Part shown: positions 10,201-23,467 of the stretch, piece by piece
Position numbering within the stretch: position 1 is the first letter of the stretch
Layout of the letters: each line of letters begins with the position of its first letter
Assembly (NCBI GenBank): GCA_002914845.1
Contig: JXTC01000074.1
Location: 915,521 to 979,520, forward strand
Source of the DNA: Trema orientale
Taxonomy: Eukaryota; Streptophyta; Magnoliopsida; Rosales; Cannabaceae
Reading direction: 5' to 3'
DNA length: 64,000 nucleotides
Made by a program: the position numbers and the translations under genes
The notes under the pieces: model-generated
The model's input: only the letters and a program-made list of their open reading frames with translations
What the model was told of the DNA's origin: nothing
Database searches by the model: none

Positions 10201-13101
10201 TTTTGTTGAGAATTCTTGTTGAATATTAAACTAGTTTGCAGTCTTATCAATATTTTTTTTACCTTTTAAAGTTTATTGTGCTTTTATGGCATAGTGGACA
10301 ATAAAATTGAGAGCTGCTCTAGAAAAGCACATAATCAACCTTATAAGTGGTGGTCTACATTTTTGGTACAGATGTAAAAGATGTTTTAGATAAGGTTATG
10401 AAAGATGTTCATTTTATATTTTGTTCTTTTCATTTGTCTATGCAGGTTATTGCTGATCGTGATTATATTCCTGGTGACCAGGTTAGATGCTACTTTAACG
10501 AGAAAGATTCCTTCTGTCTGTGTTGTAGTTACATTTTCTGTTGAGTGTTTTTCTGTTCTATAATTTTTTTTTTTTTTCTGTTCAGCAAGGTAAGTTGTCA
10601 TTTTATTTGGGATGTATTTTTGTGACAGATAAGTATTATTTTTGATTTCTAACCATTAAATGAATATAGTTATGTTAATGTGGTAGAACTCTAGGCTTAA
10701 AAGTTTTAGAACATATGGTTTGTTCTTCAGTAGCATCATGTATATACTTTCATTATTATGATGATTGCTTATCTTGTTATGTGTGGATTATGAGAAAAAT
10801 GGGAAAAAAGAAGAAGAAAGAATGGTATGTCTCATGAACACGTCATAGTGATACCATTTGAAACTCTTTTTTTTCCCGTTTTTTCTGTAAGTACCATAGG
10901 ACACTGTTAGCTTATGCCCTGTACTGATAATAGACTCCAGAGATGCAATGCTTTACTTATAAGGAAAATTCCACAGGTACTTATAAGATATGGAAAATTT
11001 TCAAATGCCACACTATCATTGGATTTTGGGTTTACTGTGCCGTTCAACATTCATGATGAGGTTGGTGTTGGATTTCACTTTCGAAAGTTACTTAGCTACT
11101 TTTTCTTTTTCCTTTTTTTTTTTTATAAAAAAAAAAAGACTTTAAATGATGTTTTTGCAATTGTTTAGATATGTAATACACTCATATTTAATCGGCAATG
11201 TTGATCATACATATCTTTCTGTGAGAGATCTAGTTTATTTTGTTGTTAATCTATTTTTTGACCATGTATATATATATGTATTTTTTGGATACTGGGATGA
11301 CTGAGACTTGATTTTCAGGTTCATATCCAGTTCAACATACCTCATCACGATCCTCTTAGGAGAATGAAGTTGGAAATTTTGCAAAGACACCATGTTGCAA
11401 CCAATAAAGATGTCCTTGGTTTTATCTCTTTCACGGATTCTTTCACAATCAAGTTGGTGGTGATGCCCATATATCTAATTATTGGTATATTCAACACGGA
11501 GTTGTGTGCTTGAGTTATATCAAGCTGGATTAAAACTACTGAAACTTATAGAAATAGGTTAATGCTTCTCTAAATTAGTCTTTCTTTTAAGGAGTCTGGA
11601 GCACATTTGAGACTCATGATGAAAGATACTGCATTATGTCAAAATGCTTTTTCTCTGTGATAAAATGGGGGTGACTGTAATAGAGTGGAGAAGGGAATAA
11701 AATCTACCACTTATTATGCTTTACTGCATTCCTTGAACTTGCTTAGGTGAGTGATTGGAATTGAGCTTAATGAAAATAAGGCATCAGTTCTTACAGAGAG
11801 AAAGAACAACAGGAGATTGGAAAATTTAAAGACGCATCAGATTTTTGGAATTTGGCTTTAATTAAACTTGTCATATTATGACCGGTCAGTGAGATGGTAA
11901 ATCAGAACAAATAGAACAGGGGGAAAAATCTGTATGCATTGATTTTCAGCATCTTCTGAACACATCATACCAAAGGGTATCTTTCTAATCATGCAAAACT
12001 TGTAATGCACTGGAGAGTCATCTGTGAATTTACATGCAAAAAACTTATGCAAAAGGATAAAGACAAGGATGCCTATTAAAAGGACGATACTTGTCATTTT
12101 ATCATATTAGCTTACAGGATCTTGCTTACTTCTTTTGGTTGTTTTTTCTTTTTGTCTAATATAGAGGGAATTCCAAATTATCCTGGTTGCCGATCATTTA
12201 GAAATGCATGCATATCCACTCCAAATATTTGGAAGACATGCTTGTTTGTTCCAGCATTATCTTTTGAGAATTGAGTGTATATTTGCGTTTATTTTGGAGA
12301 GATTAATTGAACTGTTTGTTGTTTCATCATTTACTTCCATTTGTTTAGGGAAGTAAGGTCCACTAGTGAAAAAGGGAAAGGTATTCCACAATCACTTAGA
12401 GCATTTGCTCGTGTTCTATGTGCAAACTCTCCTCAAGGTATGTTTCAGATTCCACTGTCCTCCTAACATGTAGTTTTCCACCGAAGTTACTGCTCTCTAG
12501 ACTGTCTTTGGGAATAAATCTCATGATTGCTTTATTTATTTTCAGAACTTAATGATTTGGCCATCGAAGCTGAACAAACTGATGGCCGTCTAGCTCGGCG
12601 TCCTCTAAGAAATATCAGCAGAGAAATTGAAGCACACCAGATACTAATAGCAAGAACAAATCAATTAATTGAGGAATATGAAGCATCTATTAAGGTATAG
12701 CAATGCTACTTTGCTTTAATAATTCTTTGGGCTTCAGTTTTATTCAACTATGTACTCAGATTTTCTGTATTCGTAGTCTATAAAATTATCAGGGTGTCAA
12801 GTTTCTGCATTGCACTCATGTAAATGTTCTGACTCGTATGCTAAGTGAGTGACATAAAATTCTTCATGAATAGCAGTTAGTTGCATTTGCCATTCATCAG
12901 AAAGCTTCACATTTCTTTTTTCTTCCTCTGTACCTGTAGTCTTTGGTACCTGGTAATTCTCCTTTAGTTAGTGAAACACTCGCTCTCCGAAGGCAAATGG
13001 CGCATGAGCTCCTCAATGGCGAGCTTCGAGTCCTCAAATCTGCTTCTGCGTGGCTAAAGAACTACTGCACAACCTTGACCACAATCGGCAGTCACCTGTA
13101 A
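7290..13101 (+). CDS. SET-domain protein lysine methyltransferase (Rubisco LSMT-like), probably organellar
   Basis: Predicted S-adenosylmethionine-dependent lysine methyltransferase of 463 residues. Exons: 7290-7382, 7541-7650, 8028-8091, 8206-8316, 8471-8530, 8910-9017, 9721-9790, 9919-9959, 10076-10156, 10446-10481, 10977-11060, 11319-11452, 12349-12437, 12546-12694, 12940-13101; phases agree at every junction. Residues 1-31 (MLVVARVTNVWRFRLPLPHL start) are basic, hydroxylated and lack acids, like a plastid or mitochondrial transit peptide. The split SET domain runs from about residue 66 to 290 and shows the NH motif (DFLNHDGN, about 224-231) and the RYGKFSNATLSLDFGF block (263-278). The C-terminal half matches the helical Rubisco-LSMT substrate-binding region. 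The substrate cannot be read from sequence. Exon 2 could begin 12 nt earlier (7529), also in frame. The first exon is the least certain part: without it the second exon has no ATG. In order and type it resembles Arabidopsis At3g55080 (from memory). Confidence 0.88.
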
Positions 13102-13198
13102 TAATAAGATTCTGAAACTTATCAGGAGCAAAGAAGAGACAACGTAAGGGTATTCATTCCAGAGATCAACATAATAAGCTCAGCCGGTATCCATGCTT

Positions 13199-13256
13199 TG
13201 GCATTACCACCTATTCTATGGCATTACCACCTATTCTATGGCATTACCACGTATTT
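13199..13256 (+). repeat. 20-bp tandem repeat, three units, in 3' UTR
   Basis: The unit GGCATTACCACCTATTCTAT is repeated twice perfectly, followed by a third, changed copy (ccacgtatttt). It begins about 100 nt after the stop codon of the SET gene, so it probably lies in its 3' UTR. Confidence 0.85.
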
Positions 13257-14220
13257 TGCTGACCTGTAAATTACATTACTGAATTAGTAATAGAAATTTA
13301 TATTTCAAGCATTGGTAACAGTTTTTCTTTTTTTGTGGTAATTGAATGGCAGTTTTGTTAATGTCTCTTTCTCTCTCAGTCTATTGGTCAGATGGTAACG
13401 TAACGGTATAGGAGTGGATCGCCAAGAAGACTGTTTCCTTTCTTCATCATGGGACAAATTGACCTAACTAGCCCTTTTTAAGGGTACCCTTTTTGTTTTT
13501 TTTAAGAACTCTTATTTATTACTATTTTTTTTAATCTATGGGTATTTTCTTCTCTTTTTCGACATTAATCTACATTTTTTTTAATTTTTTAATTTTTTAA
13601 AAGGTAATTTATACGGTACTTTCATAGATAGCAGTACTTGTTAAGAATAATATTAGTTTCTTTTTTTTAAAAGAAAATTATTAGATTTCTAACATTTTTC
13701 TTAATTATTATTATAAAAAAACTGATGTAATAAACACCAGCTATCTTTTATTTGGGGGAAAAAAAAAAGAACACCGACCATCAAAAATGCCACTCAACCT
13801 AATTTCATTCTATTATTACATAACCCCTTTGAGGGGAATTCTAGTACCTTTGTTTTTTCTCTGTGATCTTTTATCAATCAGTTCTTGTTGAAGTTACGAA
13901 TTCAAATTGATTAATTTTTCCACTCAAAAAAAAAATGATTAATTTTTTGATAATTATATGACAATGATGCAATATACCAATAAGGTGGGCCCCAGAAACC
14001 AGTCAGATGGGCCCTACCAAACCAATCAATTTCTCACGCGGCCGGCCCTAGTTTGTATGTTAGAACAACAGATAATGAATTTTTTTTTTTTTTAAAAAAA
14101 GGCAAAAATAAATAACGTAATTTGTGACGAATCGAAGGGCATTTAGAAGAGCGGCTTCAAACTTATCCTTTGACGAGTTGACCCCATTACGCAAAGTAAA
14201 GTCTCAGAATAAAATCCAAC
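13257..14220. other. Intergenic region between SET gene and RS2Z gene
   Basis: AT-rich spacer with long A and T runs and no supported gene. It holds the end of the SET-gene transcript and the promoter of the RS2Z gene. No clear TATA box was fixed. Confidence 0.5.
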
Positions 14221-14273
14221 CCTTAACGCTCTACTCTCTAGGGTTTTGATTCTCTTGCTCTTCCTCTCTTCAG

Positions 14274-16058
14274 GTGCGCCTCCTCTCTCTCGACCTCCCC
14301 TTTTTTTTTTTTTTAATTAATAATTGGGTTCGTAACTTATCAGAAAAAAAAAAGCCATTATTTCTTTCGGTCTGTATATCTTTGTCTGAAAGAGCTAGAA
14401 AATTCTAGGGTTTTTCTTGCTGATGTTATGGGTTTGCATTGAATTTTCTACTTGTTTTAAGGTTTATCTTGTAATTTAGGTAATCTTTTTTTATCTAACT
14501 TTTGGGATCTAATGGGTCCTCTTGTATTTGAGTTTTCAATGGATTTTGCCTTTTGTTTCTTGAATTCTTTGTGTGTATAGATGTTTATGGGATTTTTTCA
14601 AAGAAATGTATAGTGGCCAACAAAGAGGTATTGACACGAATTTTCTGAAAGTTGAGGATTTTGTGGCAGGTGGGTAAGCGAGTACAGTGTAATTTTGATA
14701 GAGAAAATTGACATTTTCGTTTAGGCTTTTAGGTATGGAGGTTCTTGATTGAGCTGTTAAGCTTACTTTAACGGCTTTCTGATATTTTGTTTGAACATGA
14801 TGAGCACTGTAAATTAAGTTAAAATTCGATCCATTACAGTAGCATAACTCAACTCATCCATATTCAACGAAACACAAAATAAACCCTTAGGAATTTGAAG
14901 CATATCAACATAGACAGATTGTTGATGATATTGTGGCTGCCGAGTTTACCACGTAATGCAACATAATGTCTTGGCCGAGCCAATCCGTTGGTTGACAATG
15001 ATATGAGTGGAGAGCTCATAACTCTCTCGCTTTCTTGGAATCAATTTGTTGGACATTGCATGCCACAGTGTCATCTACAATCATTGAGGTAATACTCTGA
15101 TAACAATTGTTAGTTTCATTAAACATGATGGGCACAATATATTTAAGATAAATCTCAATCATTAACAAAAGCATAACTCATTCACATTCAACAAAACACA
15201 GAACAAATAGGAATTTGAACCATACCAACATAGAGGAATAGAGCATTAGCTTAATGACTGTAGATGCTATTATATAGTTGTTGCCCAATTTACCACGTAA
15301 TATGCTGTAAACTGAATTCAAGAGAACAAGCAATAGAGTTATGAACTCTCTTTTCACTCTCCCTCTCATCTTCTTTAGGCGCGCCATACCACTACCCACA
15401 CTAAGTGTGTTTTTATATCAACTATTGGGGTAAGAGGTCTCTAGCCCAATGGGCTGGCTAAGACCTTATGATTGAGGGAGTCCATGGGCCTAATGCTAGT
15501 TAGATAATTGCGTTCATCCTATTTTGGCTCGAATGCAATGCTGTACACAATTATTCATTCGAATATATAAATGTTTTAATCAATGACATTGGAGTAGGTT
15601 GTCAATGGCTATTCTACTCCATTCAAAATATTCCAACACGAGCTTGGCCGCATTATGTTTTCTTTTCTTGAAAGTAGAATGGAATGATTGATGGGATTTC
15701 TCAAACATCTTGAGGTGGACATCTTCACATTTCATTTCACTTTTATTAAAGACATAAGTATCGTCAAGCAACTCCCAATATTTTCAAATTTTGAGTTCCT
15801 TTTTAAAGGGAAAAAAAATTCACCAATTGACTTTTTTTTCTCGAAATTGTGTTCGCTACCAGCAGAAACCCTTGTGAATTTATTTTAGAATGGTATTCTT
15901 GCATAAATTTAGCTGTACATATTTGAAATCTTGAAATATAGTACATATGTATATCCAGGTACTATGTTGAAGTTTACCACTGTGTATTATGGAATAATGG
16001 GCATACTTATAACTTAAGCTTTTGAATTTGCTTGATTTTGTTGGTATGATCAGCTTAG
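14274..16058 (+). other. Leader intron of the RS2Z gene
   Basis: A leader exon (about 14222-14273, containing ctctagggtttt and a pyrimidine-rich run) ends at TCTTCAG/GTGCGC, and the acceptor gatcagcttag lies at 16058, six nt before the start codon. Long leader introns are common in SR-protein genes. Donor and acceptor were inferred from sequence only. Confidence 0.6.
14797..15310 (+). repeat. Diverged direct repeats inside the RS2Z leader intron
   Basis: About 14797-14970 and 15123-15310 share, in order, aacatgatg(a/g)gcac, agcataactca, cattcaac(g/a)aaacaca, taggaatttgaa and tttaccacgtaat. They look like an old internal duplication or two copies of a small repeat. No coding frame. Confidence 0.7.
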
Positions 16059-16064
16059 GTAAAA

Positions 16065-16900
16065 ATGCCTCGGTATGATGACCGTTATGGTGGAACGCGG
16101 CTCTACGTTGGCCGCCTGTCTTCTCGAACTAGGTCACGTGATCTTGAGGACCTATTTAGCAGATATGGAAGGTAACCCATTGCTTTGACTTGTGGGAATT
16201 TTCTTTCTTTATCTTTTCAATTGTAGGCTAGTGAAGAAACTTTTCAGTGGAAGAGTTATTGCAGTTTTTTAGCATTAGATTGTTCCTTTTTTTTAATTTG
16301 TATAATTATGATTTACATATTTTTGCCTTACATGTGCAAGTCCTTAAAACCCCTTGGGCCTTGATTCTTTTTTACATCAAAGTTACTTAGAGCCCATTAT
16401 GTTCTGCAACTCTTATGCGAACAAAAAACATAACTTATGTGCTTTTAATGGTTTTGTTTACCTTTTTTTCCGTTTGGGAATGATGGTCGTTGGTGCATGT
16501 CCATTATTAAGGTGTGTAATAGGTCTCGTTTGCCAATCCATTCTTTGTGCTTTATATTAAAATGACAAATATATCTTCGTGAGAATGTTGTACCCCTCCA
16601 CGTGTCTGTATGGTTTAACTTGAATGATCTTGTTGAAGGTTTCTTGGCTTTTGCCAAACCTGGAGGTCTGTGGTGAGAGGGTCTCATTGGTGGATTTGGC
16701 GAGTCTTTCTATAATGTTATTGCGTGTTTTAATGGAAATGGCAACAATCTCAAAGTGGTGTTTAGTTCATCTGTGAGGGGCGAAGTATCATCATCCCTTT
16801 GATACATTGTCATGATGGCCTTACTGTTTCTGGACCCGATTTATGCAGAGTACGGGATGTGGATATGAAGCGCGACTTTGCCTTTGTTGTATGTTACTCT

Positions 16901-16955
<55 letters not shown>

Positions 16956-18322
16956 AACACATTATATAAATCTCTCTCACTCACTCACACGCGCTCACAC
17001 ACATTATACAAATACAATCATGGAATAATGTGGTTTCATATATTTCTGTGGTATGATATGAAAGGCTTTTCAACTTTTGTCTTGCCCATTTTGTGTTTTA
17101 TGTTTTCCTAAAAACAGGAGTTTAGTGACCCACGAGATGCTGATGATGCGAGATATGGTTTGAATGGTCGAGATTTTGATGGAACTCGCCTCATTGTGGA
17201 AGTTGCCAGAGGGGTAAGTTCTATGATTTATGTCATAGATTCACTTTTAAATGTCACCTAGCTTGCTGGTTTACTTAAACCTTTCAGTTAGTGCCATCAG
17301 TGTGTCAAAGAATATAATAATAGGCAGGGGTGCATATTAGTTTATTTACTGTAAGGTAATTTTGGATTGCATTTAGGGGCCACGTGGTCCTGGTGGATCT
17401 CGTGAATATCTTGGCAGAGGTCCTCCTCCTGGATCAGGGCGCTGCTTCAATTGTGGAATTGATGGCCACTGGGCTCGAGATTGTAAGGCTGGGGACTGGA
17501 AGAATAAGTGTTATCGCTGCGGCGAGCGAGGTCATATTGAAAGAAACTGTCAGAATAGTCCAAAGAAACTGAAGTATGTTTTATCTCTCTATACCTCTCC
17601 CCCTAAGAAACTACCCTGCCTCCAAAATAATCTGTTTATTTAGTTCGAATGTATTTAGACCATGGAAAAATCTTTTGTAGGCGCGGACGGAGTCAATCGC
17701 GTTCACCGAGTCCGCGGCGTGGCAGAAGTCGGAGCCACAGCTATAGCCGGGACCGGAGTTACAGGTTCGTCTGCCCTTAGCAGTGTCTGCTTAAAAAGTT
17801 TTGTTGAACTGATTTTACTAGAAGTGAATAAGTTTGGTCTTGATAATTTGTCTTTTTGGGAAGCCATTCTTTTGCTACAAAACTCTTGGGGAAGTTTCAG
17901 AAGGGAGTAATCATTGAAACATTTTTCTCTGCAGTCGATCCAGATCACCCCCTAAGAGGGGACGCAGTGTTGAGAGAAGGTCAAGGAGCCCACATGACAG
18001 CCGGAGCCCTAAGCGCCCGAGGGGTTCACCTCCTCCATCCAAAGGAAGGAAGCGTGATGCCACACCTGAGGAGAGAAGCCCTCGAGAGAGGGGTAGCCCT
18101 TCTCCTCGGGACCGTAGGTCAGATTACAGCGGTAGTCCTAGAGGAAAGAGCCGAAGCCCCATTAATGGGGCCGAAGGTGACAATGGAGATGAGAGATACC
18201 GAAGCAATGCTGGTGAAAATGGTGGCAGCCGCAGTCCTAGTCCAATCCGTAGGGATGACAGGAGCCCGGTTGATGAGGATGACGACAATCATGGTTCCCC
18301 AAGGGGGAGTGAATCAGCTTAA
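16065..18322 (+). CDS. RS2Z: Arg/Ser-rich splicing factor with RRM and two zinc knuckles (RS2Z32/33-like)
   Basis: Plant-specific SR protein acting in nuclear pre-mRNA splicing, in splice-site choice. 303 residues; exons 16065-16171, 16849-16888, 17118-17213, 17377-17573, 17681-17764, 17935-18322, phases consistent. One RRM occupies residues about 11-80, with RNP2 RLYVGRL (12-18) and RNP1 RDFAFVEF (44-51). Two CX2CX4HX4C knuckles follow: [14 protein letters not shown] (104-117) and [14 protein letters not shown] (126-139). Then comes an RS domain (about 145-215) and an SP/acidic tail ending RGSESA. Two knuckles separate RS2Z proteins from one-knuckle RSZ proteins; the length is close to the roughly 285-290 residues I recall for Arabidopsis RS2Z32/33. 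The 677-nt intron inside the RRM is a candidate for the alternative splicing known in this family. Conflict with other frames is excluded by the motif match. Confidence 0.96.
16904..16960 (+). repeat. (CT)n(CA)n compound microsatellite
   Basis: A ct dinucleotide run passes directly into a ca run, inside the RS2Z intron between the second and third coding exons, just downstream of the donor. Pyrimidine-rich and potentially variable in length. Confidence 0.9.
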
Positions 18323-18525
18323 AAGCTGTATCATCACATCACATGCTTTTATTCTCCCACACAAGAACCTTTGATGTGTGTTGCATGAATTGTTTTCGTT
18401 TTGAATTTTCTCAATGGGATAATTGTAGTTTTCAACAGTTGAGAGATTTTCTTCAAGACGACTATGAACGTTATTTGTCTGTGACCATCAATGTTGTTCC
18501 ATTAAATTCAGCAGTTGGTTTTGAG

Positions 18526-18918
18526 TAAGGGTGGCAATCTGTGTCGTGTCGTGTCGTGTTTAACCTAATTAAATCGTGTCGTTAACAGGTTAACCTACGT
18601 ACATCTATTTAATGAAAACGACGTGTAGATTGATGGGTCAAAACGTATATAAATAGTATAATTATTAGTTTACTCGATTTTTGTAATTAAGTTTTACTAT
18701 AGTAAGAGAAAATTAGTTCATTAGTTTTATGTTTTTTATTTTATTTACAAGAAATTCATGAAAAAATATTTTTTTGAAAATAATTATTTAATATAATTTA
18801 TTAAAAAATTACTTAATCGTGTCAATTCGAGTCAATTTTGTGTCAAGCAGGTTCAGCTAATCGTGCGGATTTCGAGTCGTGTTATCGTGTCATGACCTAT
18901 ATTGACACCCTTAGTTTA
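18526..18918. mobile_element. hAT-like non-autonomous element in the RS2Z 3' flank
   Basis: The ends carry inverted repeats TAAGGGTGGCAAT (18526) and ATTGACACCCTTA (ending 18913). The direct repeat GTTTTGAG flanks the segment at 18518-18525 and 18919-18926, an 8-bp duplication as expected for hAT. The right terminal repeat sits five bases inside the flank repeat, so the exact right end is unsure. The inside holds repeated cgtgtc motifs. It starts about 200 bp after the RS2Z stop codon and may lie in its 3' UTR. Confidence 0.65.
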
Positions 18919-18926
18919 GTTTTGAG

Positions 18927-19590
18927 GACGTACCTTGCTACCTTGACTTTTCATTAATTGGTCGCCCCTTAGGCCTTACGTCTCATGGCGCTGACTTGGT
19001 TTGTGATCCATTATTGAGAAAGATAAACGATCTCATGTAAATTATAAAACCCTTGGTCAGCTTTTTTTAACCCCAAAGTATCCCTATTCTAAAAGATAAT
19101 GAAAATTGTAACAATACTACGCTAGATTCAACCGAAAAGATGTTTACTCAAGGTACTATGATGAGCTTTGATAGTCTTTATGCAATACTGAGTTCAACAT
19201 TATCCTGGTCGTTGTAGGACTAAGCTGGTAGATAGATACCAAATATTACCAAAGTTGATTTAATTAAGGAACTAATTCTACTAAAGCTAATTTACTGAAG
19301 ACTTAAAATCACATTAATTTATTTTTGAAAGTTGCAAAATATGCACAAGTACAATTTGATAAGACATCGAGTAACACTTGAAAAGTGACCATGAGAATAT
19401 TTACAATAAGTTTTCATGACAATCACCAAGTAGTATGAGAAAGACTGGCTGTTCAGGGAAGATCCTTTTATAGGGGAGGGATTCTATAATTTCCAACAAA
19501 GGATTTATCCACACAGCACATAGGACTCCAATTATTATTAGAGCAAAGGATATGTATGCCTTGAGTCACTGAACAGGTTAGATATTGGAT
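18927..19590. other. Intergenic region between convergent RS2Z and MAEA genes
   Basis: Spacer between two genes transcribed towards each other; it must hold both 3' ends. No gene or repeat was recognised. Confidence 0.5.
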
Positions 19591-20290
19591 TCATGATATG
19601 TATGCCTTCACCAGATCTTTGTAGTTGCAAACGAAATTAGTTCTGGGACAAGTAATTTTGCCATTGTTCTTCTTGGCCATGTCTTCAAGAGCCTGCCAAA
19701 GCAAAGAAATTAGGACAAATAAAATAATCTAGGATTCTTGTTCATCTAATACTGGTATATTCTGAACCTTAGTACTGTAGACGTAGCCATTAGGCAAGAC
19801 TTGTGGTGGGTTTTCTGTGTCCATTAGTTCTTTAGTTATGTAGCATACAAGCTTCGAGTGATGCTGCTTTGAGTACGGTAATGAATGGGCCAGTTTTCGA
19901 AAATTCTCCTGCGACAGTGGATCTTCCTTGGTGCAATCATCGTCGTAACAATATCTAAGTCAGGTCAAGGCAAAAGAATGTATTTGGACGCAACTAGCAG
20001 TAACCCATAACACCTGCACCAAAGAGAGAAAACAAACGAAATGGCAATGCAAAAAGCTTGGGTTTTGATTCATGAGCCACTTTTATGAATAATAGTGACC
20101 AAAAGGAAAGTTCAACCTACAACACACTTAAAAGATTTGAAATGAATAATGACAGATTTGCAGAACTATATACTTTTCTTGTGAAATTTTCTGCATTTCT
20201 AGTATGCTGGAATCTAAAGAACAAGTCGCAAAGAAATTATTAAAGCTATCAAAGAGAAGACACAATGGAATATATATATACAGACATATA

Positions 20291-20325
<35 letters not shown>

Positions 20326-23300
20326 TCCCGCTTTAAATGTTTTTTCTTGCAAAACGTGTAAATCACTCACATATGTTTAAGACTTTCACCTTAGGATCCT
20401 GGTAATTCGTTAATGAGTAAATAAGGAAAAAAACAGAACATTAAACCATAACGTGTATGGATACGGGGTTCTCAGAGCAGACAAGCCAGCTTGCAAGTAT
20501 ATATTTAGCAAAGGTTCAAGCGTCATGCCATATAATTTACAGAATTCCTGCTTGAATTGGTCCACAAGGAAATCCCATTGCTTTGGTTCAAAAAAAACCT
20601 GGAGGAGAACAACTACCGAATTATCAGCTTCCAGAATTAAGACAGGGTAGTCAACAAGAAATTAAAAAAAAAAAAAGGATCATCAGCATCCCAAATCATG
20701 GCAAACAAACTACTATCACAAGGCAACGACATGGACCAAGATGAGCTACCTTCAAAATTAATGAAATTTCTACTCTCTTCTAGATAGTAATATGAATTCA
20801 ACTTGGATATCATTTATCATTATCACTAACTCCAAGGTTTTAGCGACAAGGTAGTTTTTGGCTTCCTTATTTTCTACTGTACTTTTTTGTTTCTATGTTC
20901 ATCTGTTTCTCCATCAAAATCAAACAGAATAGTTCTTCTACAACATGAGAAAAAAGGCAGAATTTGCAATGCTGCTGAATCACAAAAAGAAGCACATTCA
21001 TTATTAAAAAGCACAAAATCATTTTTTCAGACCAAACAAAAGAGTCACCTTGTATATAGTGCATTCAGTAGTACTCTTATATGCTACTGTTGCAAAGACC
21101 CGCTGCAATTCATTCATATGGGAAGGACCCCATGGTGCAAGGTACTTCCGAGCATAACTAATGGCTCGAAGGCTATTTTCAGCTCGTACCAACTCTATGA
21201 ACTCTTGAAGTCTCAACTGAAATTCGAACTTGCTCTGCCATCATGAAGGAAAGTCAATAAAAGCGGTTGGTATTAGACAAACATCATAATTTATTTGTGA
21301 TACACTAATTGGAATTGTTATGGGGTAGCTTCACATTTTTTATTTAAATCTAATTTCAGTAGGGAAACAGTTCATGGGGTCATAGTTAAATCAATTTTAG
21401 GAAACCATGTTATCAGCAATTAATTCCAAGATTCCCATTTTATCTGGTATAGCAACACAACATGTTATCTTAGACTATACATTCTCATACATGAAAATAA
21501 CTGCACTTTGAGCTATTTGCACCATAAAATCTTACAAGTATAATTAACAGTTCTAGTGGTAATCCTGGATGCAAGCATATTAATCATAGTGATAATCTTG
21601 ACAATTTTATAGTAGAAAAAGCTGATGAAATTTTTTTGAAGAATAAACCATAATTAGCTTAATGAGTTAGAATTAGAATGTATGTCATTTCTGCTATGAT
21701 GAAACACACCAAAACAGGCTAATGATACTTCCAGCAAATTACATGCCCTTTCCGTAGCTTGACTTCCCATCCAAAACCAGAACAACTAAAGAGCCAACCC
21801 TATAACATCAGGAAGAAAGATCAACACAGATAGCTGATGTACAAAATAGGCAATAATCCCTCCTACTACATGATCCTTTTCATCATACTACACTAGTTAT
21901 ATTGAAGCACGTGGCAGAAACTAAATTTTCCTCTACTGGTACATCTGGTTAATCTGATGAAATGTACCATAGATGTATATCCAAAAGCTCGGTCAGCCTT
22001 GCAGAAAGTCCTGAGAAGAAGTTATATACCTTGGATTTCTTCAACCTTGACTTGTTCTCTGCACACCATGCTAGTGCAGGAGCTACCTCCTTATTCTGAA
22101 GAGCATCGATAACCTTCTTTGCTTCTTGGAATACTTCAATATCAACAAGATCCTAGCCACATAAATTAATAAAATTCTCAAAAGTTTTAAAATGATGTGG
22201 AGTTACAGTACTCAGCAAATAATACTGTGCTTATATTTTTATATGCTCGCTATGCTTAATGATCCTGTTAGACTGTTGCATAGCATTCAAGGAAAGGTAA
22301 CTCTTAGTGCTTTGAATTTGTCTTTCAATTTTGTGTTTCTTAAGCAATAACGGGTGACAATGAAAAAACTAAAACGCTAATGCTTTCAATTTTGTTTGTC
22401 CAATAACATAGGGAATAAGACATGAAACATAGGTTTGGATAGAGTACTTGCAATCTTTTCAAAGTCCTACAAACGACCATGAATGCATACAATTGATTAC
22501 ATCTGAGGTCAACAATCTAAAATACCTGCATATTGCTGCTTTCTGCCAACTTCACTGCAGTGTCATAGTACGACATGCGCAACATGTAGTCCACAAGGAT
22601 GCGCTTCACCTTCACGTTGTTCCACTCGGACAAATTCTCAGCATCTGCCGACTCTAAATGATCGAGGCGAGCTCGGCACCTCTGTGCCTGCAAGTGCTCA
22701 ACTCGACTCCCCTCTTCCAACTACACAGGGAAAAGAAAATACAGCATATCAATCACTAATGTATGCTTTTGACCATCTTTCTCATAAATTTTGGTCAGAA
22801 ATAAGAAGAATACGATTGCTATTAAACAACTAAATCACTTGTTAACTTTCGGATTGGTTTTCTTGCTGTTCTCGAGCCATGATTAGTTTCGCTAAAAAAA
22901 AATAAAATAAAATCTACTGAAACTAAACTCCATGAAGTACGTAACATTTTGATCATTCATGAACTCACCAACTTCAAAGTGACCCAATTCATCAATTAAA
23001 CTTATACTATGTTTGGTTACCGAGAAAGAGAAAATGAAGTACAGGAAAATCCTCATCCCCAAATCAATTTATCTCCTCCAACATGAATCAAAACCTCTCT
23101 CTAACCCTAAAAATCAAGATTCAGAAACTGAGAGTTCCAACCCCAATACCTTGCGTTTGAGCCCCTGTAACCTTGAGACGAGCGAGCTAAGATGGTTGAC
23201 AGCCTCGTCGCGGGACATGTCGTCTCGGTCAGCGGCTTCGGCGACGCCGGAGATGACGGAGGAGACCTCTTTCTCGACGACGCGGTGGTTGGCTCGGATC

Positions 23301-23467
23301 GTCTTCTTGTAGTGCTCGAAAGGGACCCTGAGAAACTGGTGCTCCAACTTCAGGGACTCGGCCAACTGGTTCAGCTTCGAGGACGGCGGAGCCGCAGCGG
23401 TGGGAATCGGTGTGGAGCTTGGATTTGGGGTGGCGCTGTTGCCATTGGGGAGGGAATCCATTTCCAT
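19591..23467 (-). CDS. MAEA: MAEA/GID9-like subunit of the CTLH (GID) E3 ubiquitin ligase
   Basis: Predicted catalytic-core partner of the GID/CTLH ubiquitin ligase, with RMD5 as the usual RING partner. 414 residues; exons in transcript order 23467-23150, 22720-22526, 22152-22030, 21234-21049, 20598-20465, 19954-19768, 19692-19591, all in phase. After a Pro/Ser-rich N-terminus come a helical region (about 35-135), LisH (VKRILVDYMLRMSYYDTAVK, about 142-161), CTLH and CRA (about 172-300, with RAISYARKYLAPW) and a C-terminal degenerate RING-like domain (about 340-414, with LVCYITKELM and ITCPRTNFVCNY). The start chosen is MEMDSLPNGN at 23467; the frame is open further upstream but has no ATG there. 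Intron 5 holds a (TG)n run. The same gene type follows the coiled-coil gene in Arabidopsis At3g55070 (from memory). Confidence 0.95.
20294..20322 (+). repeat. (TG)n microsatellite
   Basis: About 14 perfect tg units inside MAEA intron 5, preceded by a tatata run. Confidence 0.95.

Noticed and set aside
17856-18374. 172-residue frame in the last RS2Z exon
   Set aside because: It is a shifted reading of the Arg/Ser-coding exon; the RS-domain frame fits the family.
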